Assembly (NCBI GenBank): GCA_005788175.1
Contig: SXYX01000009.1
Location: 1 to 56,421, forward strand
Source of the DNA: Acidobacteriota bacterium
GTDB lineage: Bacteria; Acidobacteriota; Holophagae; Holophagales; Holophagaceae
Reading direction: 5' to 3'
DNA: 56,421 bases
Shown: in pieces, positions 11,156-18,254 of the stretch
Numbering within the stretch: position 1 is the stretch's first letter
Layout of the letters: each line of letters opens with the position of its first letter
Notes under the pieces: model-generated
Told to the model about the DNA's origin: nothing
Seen by the model: the letters and a program-made list of their open reading frames with translations, nothing else
Databases searched by the model: none
Translations under genes and position numbers: made by a program

Positions 11156-12703
11156 ATGCAAAACCGAAATATCTTATGGTTCACAATAGGCACCATAACA
11201 CTCCTAGTCCTTCAATTAATGGTCGCTAGAGTCTACACACCTGAGACCCAACCAATAAACACAAGCCCTCCAGTTAAGGCAATTATAAAACCGCCAATTC
11301 TACCTCCCCCAATTGTTGCCGCTAAATCAAGCCGGCCAGAATCAACGGGCGGCACCTTAAATATTTCCAACCAGGATCTTGAGGCCTCCTTCAGAAAAGA
11401 CACGGGGGCGCTCGTCCAAGTGAAATGGCTAAGGGACCAAACCCTTTTCTTCCCAAAATGGGGCTCTTCGGGCGCCGAAGATTTCCTAGGCTTGGGGGTA
11501 ACATCTAGGCCCTTTGATTCGTACCGTGAGGAGCAGAACCCATCAGGCAAGACTGTCGAATTCCTCAACAATCAAGGAGATCGCCTGGTTTGGGTAGTGC
11601 CGACTAAAGGCTACGTTTTAGAACTTATAGTGACAACCGCTGAACCTCAAACACTAACACTTATTCCACTACCGAAAACCATGGGCCCGGTGACCAATTT
11701 GGGGCGCGTATTTTCAATCGATGAAAATAAAGTTAACGAAACTCTGTGGAGCGATATTCTTACTGCACCCTTTTTTAGTTTTCTAGGGGACCAAAAAGAA
11801 GTACTACCTGTCGCCGCACAAAGAGTGGGGCTTGACGCAGGCCTCGAAGAAGGCAGTTCGTTTCAACCAATAAGCCACTACTTCGCTGCTGTTTGGAAGT
11901 CTACAACTGCACCCATTAGTGTTTCTGATGCAGGCTATACAATACAGACCACCCCTACGCCTACCACACTCCAGTTATTCACGGGCCCTAAAGAGCTGAG
12001 CGTGCTTGCGACTTTTGATACCATTTCGGCGCAAGCGGTTAGTTTCGGCTTTTTTGGGGCGATTGCCAAATGGATGTTTTATGCTTTAAAGGCCATTTAT
12101 TCACAAGTAGGTAATTGGGGTTGGTCGATTGTGGTTTTCACTTTAATTTTACGAGGCCTGCTGTGGTGGCCAAACACCAAGCAGACAATTTCAATGCTTC
12201 GCATGAAAGATTTTGAGCCACATCAACAAGCCCTCCAAGCTAAATATGAAAAATATGGTAACGATATGTCCAAAAAAGCCGAGATGCAGCGCGAATTAAT
12301 GGATCTGTACAGGAAAAATAACCACAGCCCCTTCGGTGGCTGTTTGCCGATGTTACTCCAAATGCCAATTTTATTTGCTTTGTGGTCAATGCTCCAGGCT
12401 GTCTTTGAATTGCGTAATGCTCCTTTTATAGGCTGGATTTCCAACTTATCTGCAAAAGATCCCTATTATGTTTTACCAGTTCTAATGGGCCTAGGAATGA
12501 TTGCACAAACTGCCATGACTCCTGCCATGGGTGACCCACAGCAAAGAAAAATAATGATGTTTTTGATGCCGGCCATGATGGTCTTTATCTTTGCACAATC
12601 TCCGGCGGGGCTTTGTCTATACTACACAGTGTTTACACTAATTGGCTTATTCCAAACCTGGTGGGTTAAGCGAACATATGTATCCCAACCGATTAAAACT
12701 TAA
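11156..12703 (+). CDS. yidC: Membrane protein insertase YidC
   Basis: YidC (515 residues) inserts and folds inner-membrane proteins, alone or with Sec. It has an N-terminal transmembrane anchor, a proline-rich linker (about residues 35-60), a large beta-rich periplasmic domain typical of diderm bacteria, and a C-terminal five-helix core from about residue 300. In the core, the conserved groove arginine is seen in LILRGLLWWP, and GGCLPMLLQMPILFALW is the family signature. It starts two bases after the rnpA stop. Confidence 0.97.
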   Translation: MQNRNILWFTIGTITLLVLQLMVARVYTPETQPINTSPPVKAIIKPPILPPPIVAAKSSRPESTGGTLNISNQDLEASFRKDTGALVQVKWLRDQTLFFPKWGSSGAEDFLGLGVTSRPFDSYREEQNPSGKTVEFLNNQGDRLVWVVPTKGYVLELIVTTAEPQTLTLIPLPKTMGPVTNLGRVFSIDENKVNETLWSDILTAPFFSFLGDQKEVLPVAAQRVGLDAGLEEGSSFQPISHYFAAVWKSTTAPISVSDAGYTIQTTPTPTTLQLFTGPKELSVLATFDTISAQAVSFGFFGAIAKWMFYALKAIYSQVGNWGWSIVVFTLILRGLLWWPNTKQTISMLRMKDFEPHQQALQAKYEKYGNDMSKKAEMQRELMDLYRKNNHSPFGGCLPMLLQMPILFALWSMLQAVFELRNAPFIGWISNLSAKDPYYVLPVLMGLGMIAQTAMTPAMGDPQQRKIMMFLMPAMMVFIFAQSPAGLCLYYTVFTLIGLFQTWWVKRTYVSQPIKT

Positions 12704-12736
12704 AGCGGCGGAAGAGCTAACGCACACTTAACCACA

Positions 12737-14056
12737 ATGACCCTCCCTATTTTTGCTTCTGCGACCCCACTTTTAAAATGCGCTGTTCACATTATTAGGG
12801 TCTCAGGCAATAATCTCGAAAAAGTCTTGGCACCGCTTTGTAAACTACCGCGCCCCAAAGAACTTCTTCGTCGAGACCTTAAATGGAGAGATGGAAAACA
12901 TAGCTTTCACGAGAGAGCGCTAGTGGTTTTTTCTCCTGCTCCACAAAGCTATACGGGAGAAGATTGTGTCGAGTTCCATCTTCACGGTAGCCCCCTTTTA
13001 GTTCAACGCTTTTCAGAACGTCTTTTGCAACTTGGCCTGCGCCTTGCGCGACCTGGAGAATTCACAGAACGCGCTCTTTTAAACGGCAAACAATCCCTGC
13101 TAGAAGTTGAAGCGCTTCAGGAGCTGATGGAAGCCGATACCGATCTCCAACTTCAACAAGCGCAAGCTCATCAAGGGGGGCTCCCCGCGTGGGTAACCAC
13201 CTTCCAAGCCGAGTTGGCTGGTTGGGTTGCACAGGCGGAAGCCACTGTCGATTACGGCGAGGATGAACACGTGTCGCTCGACGAGCATGCCCTGAAAGCG
13301 TGGGCGATAGCGTGGAGCGAGCAAGTACAACTTGAATATCAAAAAGCGCAAGCTGCACAATGGGTAAAAAAAGGAATCCATGTTGTTCTTGTGGGCCGAC
13401 CGAACGCCGGGAAAAGCTCCCTCTTTAATTATTTATTGAAAGATGAACGAGCAATTGTTTCTGACACACCAGGCACAACCCGGGACTATTTAGAAGGTCG
13501 CTCTGAATTAGGGGACCTTCCGTTAGTAATCTTTGATACGGCAGGTATTCGGTACGAGGCTGAGCAAATTGAACAGGCAGGCATTCTTAAAATTCACAAA
13601 CTGTTGCTCGAAGCTGACCTAATTCTTTATTTAATTCCTGCTCAAGATCGTTCGCCTGACCCCGCTACCGAAGCCCTTATCCAAGTCTTTAAGGCTAAAG
13701 TGATGAGAGTCAGTACTATGGTCGATCAAGGTGAACCCTGCCTTCCTACCGATTGTCATATTTCACTTCATCCGATCGCGACCAAAGGATTACAACAAGC
13801 TTTACATAATCGCTTCTTAGGACATCATCGCGCACAGGATCTTCACACCTCTTTTTGGAGAGACCGACATCTTCAACTACTCTTGAATATTATGGAAGCG
13901 CTACGTATTTTAGACAGCGCACCATCAGAAGCTCCAAGTGAAATTTACGCCTCCGCGCTCCAGAGTGCCTGGAGGCATCTCTGCCGTTTGACAGGGGCCG
14001 ATCCCGCCGAATCCTCCTTGGACGAAATGTTTAAAAGGTTCTGTCTAGGCAAATAA
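12737..14056 (+). CDS. mnmE: tRNA modification GTPase MnmE
   Basis: MnmE acts with MnmG to make the carboxymethylaminomethyl group on wobble U34 of certain tRNAs. The N-terminal folate-binding domain, helical domain and inserted G domain are all present. G1 is VGRPNAGKSS (about residue 219), G2 lies in DTPGTTRDY and G3 is DTAG. The C-terminal catalytic-cysteine motif FCLGK is intact. The G4 motif, normally NKxD, reads TMVD (residues 327-330), which is unusual. The N-terminus (ASATPLLKCAVHIIRVSG) is also more diverged than normal. It is likely co-transcribed with yidC, 33 bp upstream. Confidence 0.93.
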   Translation: MTLPIFASATPLLKCAVHIIRVSGNNLEKVLAPLCKLPRPKELLRRDLKWRDGKHSFHERALVVFSPAPQSYTGEDCVEFHLHGSPLLVQRFSERLLQLGLRLARPGEFTERALLNGKQSLLEVEALQELMEADTDLQLQQAQAHQGGLPAWVTTFQAELAGWVAQAEATVDYGEDEHVSLDEHALKAWAIAWSEQVQLEYQKAQAAQWVKKGIHVVLVGRPNAGKSSLFNYLLKDERAIVSDTPGTTRDYLEGRSELGDLPLVIFDTAGIRYEAEQIEQAGILKIHKLLLEADLILYLIPAQDRSPDPATEALIQVFKAKVMRVSTMVDQGEPCLPTDCHISLHPIATKGLQQALHNRFLGHHRAQDLHTSFWRDRHLQLLLNIMEALRILDSAPSEAPSEIYASALQSAWRHLCRLTGADPAESSLDEMFKRFCLGK

Positions 14057-14101
14057 TCTACCCTCAGCCCTAGGGTGTCCGTAAGGTCGGGATATTGTTT
14101 A

Positions 14102-14145
14102 TGTTCCAATCTGAACATCCATTGTTCTTTGATGAACAATGGATG
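14102..14145. repeat. Two TGTTC-N6-GAACA elements; the second forms a 12-bp hairpin
   Basis: Two 16-bp elements with arms TGTTC and GAACA lie side by side, at 14102-14117 (TGTTCCAATCTGAACA) and 14123-14138 (TGTTCTTTGATGAACA). The second extends to a perfect 12-bp inverted repeat with a 6-base loop, 14116-14145. The arms and spacing equal those of the parS-like sites at glyA, but the core is not parS. No T-run follows, so it is a weak intrinsic terminator for mnmE at best. Because it overlaps the -35 region of a possible gatB promoter, it may instead be an operator. Confidence 0.45.
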
Positions 14146-14151
14146 AGGGGG

Positions 14152-14160
14152 TGCTATAAA
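14152..14160 (+). promoter_or_regulatory. Candidate extended -10 promoter for gatB
   Basis: TGCTATAAA is an extended -10 element (TGn then TATAAA). It lies about 92 bases before the gatB start and just after a perfect 12-bp inverted repeat that covers its -35 region. No good -35 hexamer is seen, as is usual for extended -10 promoters. A weaker -10 (CATAAT) lies at 14217-14222. Confidence 0.35.
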
Positions 14161-14252
14161 ATGTCTCTCTGTCTATATGTTATCAGTTACACATTTTAGT
14201 CCCCAAGAGCCTGTTGCATAATTTCGCGAGGTAAACTAGGCATGGAGACCGC

Positions 14253-15707
14253 ATGTCAGTTACCTACCAAACTGTTATTGGCCTAGAGATACACACTCAG
14301 CTCAAAACTCAATCAAAGATGTTTTGTAGTTGCGCAAATATCTACGGCACCGAGCCCAATAGTGAGACCTGCCCCGTGTGCCTAGGTTTCCCGGGCGCCC
14401 TCCCGGCCATCAATCAAGAGGCAGTTAGGATGGCTGTTCGTCTCGGGCTAGCTCTAGAGGCAGAAATTACGCCCGAGAGTCTTTTCTATCGTAAGCATTA
14501 TTTTTATCCTGATTTACCCAAGGGCTTTCAAATTACACAAGGCCCCCGAGCGGTTATTGAGCGTGGCAAGGTGGTTATCGCCGGAGACACTTCTGTTCGC
14601 GACAACGCAGAACCTATCACGGTGGGCATTGAGCGCGCACACCTCGAGGAAGACTCCGGCAAAAGCCAACATAATGATCGCTATCAAGCAAGTTTAGTGG
14701 ATCTCAACCGGGCAGGGGTGCCTTTGCTTGAGATTGTGAGTGCCCCTGATCTTGCCTCCCCTCAAGAGGCATACGATTATCTCAAAACAATGCACCAACT
14801 TGTCACCTCTTTGGGTATTTGTGACGGCAACATGGAAGAGGGCTCTTTCCGTTGCGACGCGAATGTGAGTGTACGGCCGATAGGGCAAGCTCACTACGGC
14901 ATCCGCGTAGAAATAAAAAACCTCAACTCTTTTCGTTATGTGAAGCAAGCCCTTGAATATGAAGTTAAGCGGCATACCCAACTTTACGAAACGGGGCAAA
15001 CACCTGCCCAAGAAACCCGAGGATGGGATTCACAAACTAATCAAACCTATGCCCAGCGCAGCAAAGAAGCAGCGATGGATTATCGCTATTTCCCCGAACC
15101 CGATCTTCCACCTTTAGTGGTTACCCATCAAGACATTGAAGACGCGCGTCGGCTTCTTCCCGAATTACCGAAAGTACGGGCTGCGCGGTATCGACGGGAC
15201 TACCAACTGAGCGAGTACGATAGTGAGATGTTGGTATCTTCCCCTTCATTTTCAGAATATTTTGAAGCTCTAATCGCAGCGCGCGTTACCCCCAAGTCTG
15301 CCTGCACATGGATGCTGGGAGAAATGAGTCGGTTGCTTAATGAGCAAAATATTGACATCACAGCCCTAGGCCTTTCGCCGAGTCGCTTATCGGAACTGAT
15401 TCATTTAGTTGACGAAGGCGTGGTGACGCGAAGCAGCGCAAAAGAAAATGTACTACCCAAACTCTTGGGAAGCGACCTATCCTCAAAAGATATTGTGGCG
15501 CAAGAAGGCTTGGCCCAGATTTCAGATCTCGGGGCTATTCAAGCCTTGATTGAAGAGGTCCTTTTGGCTTCTCCCCAGCAATTGGCGCAATATCGGGCAG
15601 GCAAACTGAGTCTCAAAGGTTATTTTGTTGGTCAAGTGATGAAAAAAGGTAAAGGCCAACTGAATGCAACCGCCGTGAATTATCTTCTCGATGAGATACT
15701 CAAGTGA
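14253..15707 (+). CDS. gatB: Aspartyl/glutamyl-tRNA amidotransferase subunit B
   Basis: GatB (484 residues) is the tRNA-binding, amide-transferring subunit of GatCAB, which converts Glu-tRNA(Gln) or Asp-tRNA(Asn) into the correct amidated forms. The start VIGLEIHTQLKTQSKMFC is the family signature, followed by CPVCLGFPGALP, YPDLPKGFQITQ and EEDSGKS. The C-terminal YqeY-like tail ends in QLNATAVNYLLDEIL. gatA and gatC are not in the window. It stands 196 bp after mnmE with its own probable promoter and is followed at short distance by a trans-sulfuration gene. Confidence 0.97.
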   Translation: MSVTYQTVIGLEIHTQLKTQSKMFCSCANIYGTEPNSETCPVCLGFPGALPAINQEAVRMAVRLGLALEAEITPESLFYRKHYFYPDLPKGFQITQGPRAVIERGKVVIAGDTSVRDNAEPITVGIERAHLEEDSGKSQHNDRYQASLVDLNRAGVPLLEIVSAPDLASPQEAYDYLKTMHQLVTSLGICDGNMEEGSFRCDANVSVRPIGQAHYGIRVEIKNLNSFRYVKQALEYEVKRHTQLYETGQTPAQETRGWDSQTNQTYAQRSKEAAMDYRYFPEPDLPPLVVTHQDIEDARRLLPELPKVRAARYRRDYQLSEYDSEMLVSSPSFSEYFEALIAARVTPKSACTWMLGEMSRLLNEQNIDITALGLSPSRLSELIHLVDEGVVTRSSAKENVLPKLLGSDLSSKDIVAQEGLAQISDLGAIQALIEEVLLASPQQLAQYRAGKLSLKGYFVGQVMKKGKGQLNATAVNYLLDEILK

Positions 15708-15721
15708 ATTAGAAGGTGAGA

Positions 15722-16924
15722 ATGAAAAAAAAGCCTGTCACGAAAACCTGGGGCCCCACAACAAAAGCAGTTCATGCAGGCATGCACGAGAACACGTCTC
15801 GCTCGGTGACGACGCCGATCTATCAGACTTCAACTTTTGAACTTCAAGAAAATCGCGAAGGCGCCGAGTTTGCAAATAGCATTGAACCACCCGCGTTTTA
15901 TACCCGCTGGGGTAACCCTAATTTTGCCGAAGTTGAAGCGGTGATCGCAGCCTTGGAAGGGGCTGCGCGCGCATTAGTTTCTAGCTCAGGTATGGCAGCA
16001 ACGGCGACCATTTTTGAGACCTTTTTACAACACGGGGACCATGTGATTGCCCCTGAAGCAAGTTATTTAGGGACGGAACTCTTACTTAAACACCTCATCA
16101 TAAGCAAAAACATTAAAGTGACCTTTATCCATAACACGCTCGATATGGATGAATGGGAGAGAGCCGCTTCGATCCCGACGAAACTCTTGTGGATTGAAAC
16201 CCCCTCCAACCCAACTCTAGGAATTACAGATATCGGTAAAATTGTTCAATTAGCCCAACGCCATCGTATTAAAACAGTGGCTGATAATACCTTCGCGTCA
16301 CCTATACACACACGTCCTGTCGAGTGGGGAATCGATTTAAGCATGGCGAGTGCCACCAAATATTTAGGAGGTCATAGCGACGTTACGGCTGGCGTTATTG
16401 CAGGCTCGGATGCAGATGTGACAGCCTGTTGGAAAGTTGCGCGGCTCACGGGTCCCACGATAGATCCCATTGGGGCTTGGCTACTTCATCGTGGGATCAA
16501 AACCCTGGCCCTTCGGGTTACACGGTCTTCAGCCACAGCAATGACTCTAGCTCAATGGCTAAGCCAACACCCGCAAGTTGAACGCGTGGATTATCCAGGG
16601 CTACCCTCGCATCCAGGACATGAGATTGCTAAACGTCAAATGCAGGACGGTTTTGGAGGCGTCCTAAGTTTTCAAATTAAAGGAGGCCTTGAGGCCGGCT
16701 CTCGATTTTGTGAGTCACTCCAAATGGTATACCGAGCGGTATCCCTCGGAGGTGTGGAAAGCCTAATCCAACACCCTGCGTCTATGACCCATATTTTTGT
16801 CGATGAAGCCACGAAGAAAAACCTTGGCATCACACCGGGTCTCCTGCGTTTTGCGACAGGCATTGAAGATGTGCAGGACATTCAGTCTGATTTCGAACAA
16901 GCTTTTAGGGCCTTAAGTCGTTGA
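15722..16924 (+). CDS. PLP-dependent trans-sulfuration enzyme (MetB/MetY/MetZ family)
   Basis: The 400-residue protein belongs to the Cys/Met metabolism PLP family (cystathionine gamma-synthase, homocysteine synthase, gamma-lyases). Visible features are TPIYQTSTF at the N-terminus, the Tyr/Arg pair in FYTRWGNPN, the SSGMAA helix, the aspartate in VADNTFASPI and the PLP-lysine in MASATKYLGGHSD. The late SLGGVESLIQHPASMTH block is also typical. These features do not distinguish synthase from sulfhydrylase. The ATG at 15722 is preferred over GTG 15716 because of the AGGTGA upstream. A ThiS gene follows by 2 bp, which raises the possibility of protein-bound sulfide use for homocysteine synthesis. 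Confidence 0.88.
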   Translation: MKKKPVTKTWGPTTKAVHAGMHENTSRSVTTPIYQTSTFELQENREGAEFANSIEPPAFYTRWGNPNFAEVEAVIAALEGAARALVSSSGMAATATIFETFLQHGDHVIAPEASYLGTELLLKHLIISKNIKVTFIHNTLDMDEWERAASIPTKLLWIETPSNPTLGITDIGKIVQLAQRHRIKTVADNTFASPIHTRPVEWGIDLSMASATKYLGGHSDVTAGVIAGSDADVTACWKVARLTGPTIDPIGAWLLHRGIKTLALRVTRSSATAMTLAQWLSQHPQVERVDYPGLPSHPGHEIAKRQMQDGFGGVLSFQIKGGLEAGSRFCESLQMVYRAVSLGGVESLIQHPASMTHIFVDEATKKNLGITPGLLRFATGIEDVQDIQSDFEQAFRALSR

Positions 16925-16926
16925 CC

Positions 16927-17127
16927 ATGGACCTTTTAATCAATGGTCAACTCGAGACTTACCCGCCGCTGAATAATTTGGAAGAGCTACGCGCGCAGTT
17001 ACGTTTGCCTGACTACGGTGTTGCAATCGAATTGAATGGGCTAGTTATTCCAAAGAAAAACTACAGTCAAACGCCGTTAACGCCCAATGACCGACTTGAA
17101 ATTGTACGACTCGTAGGTGGTGGCTAG
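16927..17127 (+). CDS. thiS: ThiS/MoaD-like sulfur-carrier protein
   Basis: This 66-residue beta-grasp protein ends in VGGG, the C-terminus that is adenylated and converted to a thiocarboxylate in ThiS-type sulfur carriers. ELNGLVIPKKNYSQTPLTPNDRLEIVRLVGGG is the standard ThiS pattern. ThiS normally supplies sulfur for thiamine thiazole, but no other thi gene is in the window. Its neighbour is a homocysteine-type PLP enzyme 2 bp upstream. In Wolinella a related carrier (HcyS) supplies sulfur for homocysteine, so that role is an alternative. The stop TAG shares the palindrome CTAG with the ribD stop on the other strand. Confidence 0.88.
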   Translation: MDLLINGQLETYPPLNNLEELRAQLRLPDYGVAIELNGLVIPKKNYSQTPLTPNDRLEIVRLVGGG

Positions 17128-18254
17128 CGCTCTTGGCGGTGTACGGCCCAGCGATCATGACCGCATGAGTAGTTATAGTATTCTTCCCAGCTTGCACGTA
17201 GCGGCTGAAAGATAGGGCCACCACCTAATTTCGGTGAGTGTATAAGATGTACCTCATCAACAAGTTTTTGATCTAGTGCTTTTTGGGTCAAAGTGGGACC
17301 GCCCTCAAGAAGCAGTCGTGTGATATTCCTACCTCCTAACTCAACTAGCGCATGGGGCAGAGAAGGACGTCCTTCAACATCTGGAGGAACTACAATATCG
17401 ATAATGTGCTCTTGGGGCGCGAGCTTTGTTGTGCTGATGCGGAAGACATTGTGGCGAGATGAAAATTGAAAAACAGCGGAGCGTTCGCTAATTGGTTTTT
17501 GACCCACCATAACGATACGGTTGAAAATACGATGCCCCTCGGTTGGTGTAGGCCAACGATCTGTAAGCCGTGGATTATCTACTCTTATCGTTTCGCTGCC
17601 CACCATAATGGCATCTGATACCCGCCTTAAAGCGTGGGCTAAATCTTGGGTTTTTTTACTGGTAATAGCTTCTGCTACGCCAACTCCCCGGTCACTTCCA
17701 ATAGCCAATTTGGCTGTTACCCAGGGGCGACCCGTTTGAACCCATTTAAAAAAAGGTTCATGAAATCCTACACACTCCTTCTCTAGCACTCCGGTCACTA
17801 CGTCAAGCCCTGCAGATTTTAAAATAGCCACTCCACCTCCATTCACCCGAGGATTCAAATCCATCGCCCCAATTACTACACGCCTAATACCTGCTTGCGT
17901 GAGAGCGTCAGTGCAAGGCGGTGTCCGTCCCACATGACAACATGGCTCAAGGGTAATATATGCTGTAGATCCTCGCAGGTCTTCCCCAGCCTGAAGGGCA
18001 CCTTGGATCGCCAAAACCTCTGCATGTGGTTGGCCGGCTTGAAGATGAACACCTTGTCCAAGTAAACGGTTATCTTTTGTTATCACACAGCCCACAGGAG
18101 GGTTAGGGCTCGAAAGGCCAACGCCTCGGGTAGCCTCCGTAAGGGCTAGCGACATCCAATCCTTATCGCTACATGAGCCATCCCGAATGGGCCAAGGTCC
18201 CCTAGTCGCTAAAGACCAAACTTCAGCTTGTTCGTGTGTGAGAGGACGGCTCAT
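17124..18254 (-). CDS. ribD: Riboflavin biosynthesis deaminase/reductase RibD
   Basis: This bifunctional 376-residue enzyme deaminates and then reduces the pyrimidine intermediate of riboflavin synthesis. The N-terminal cytidine-deaminase-type domain shows the zinc site HAE (QPHAEVLAI) and PCCHVGRTPPC. The C-terminal reductase domain begins near RPWVTAKLAIGSDRGVG and contains LLLEGGPTLTQ. It has an N-terminal extension of about 30 residues before the deaminase core. Its start overlaps the lon stop by 4 bases (18251-18254), so it is translationally coupled to lon. Other rib genes are absent here except ribF at 49596. Confidence 0.95.
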   Translation of the reverse strand: MSRPLTHEQAEVWSLATRGPWPIRDGSCSDKDWMSLALTEATRGVGLSSPNPPVGCVITKDNRLLGQGVHLQAGQPHAEVLAIQGALQAGEDLRGSTAYITLEPCCHVGRTPPCTDALTQAGIRRVVIGAMDLNPRVNGGGVAILKSAGLDVVTGVLEKECVGFHEPFFKWVQTGRPWVTAKLAIGSDRGVGVAEAITSKKTQDLAHALRRVSDAIMVGSETIRVDNPRLTDRWPTPTEGHRIFNRIVMVGQKPISERSAVFQFSSRHNVFRISTTKLAPQEHIIDIVVPPDVEGRPSLPHALVELGGRNITRLLLEGGPTLTQKALDQKLVDEVHLIHSPKLGGGPIFQPLRASWEEYYNYSCGHDRWAVHRQER

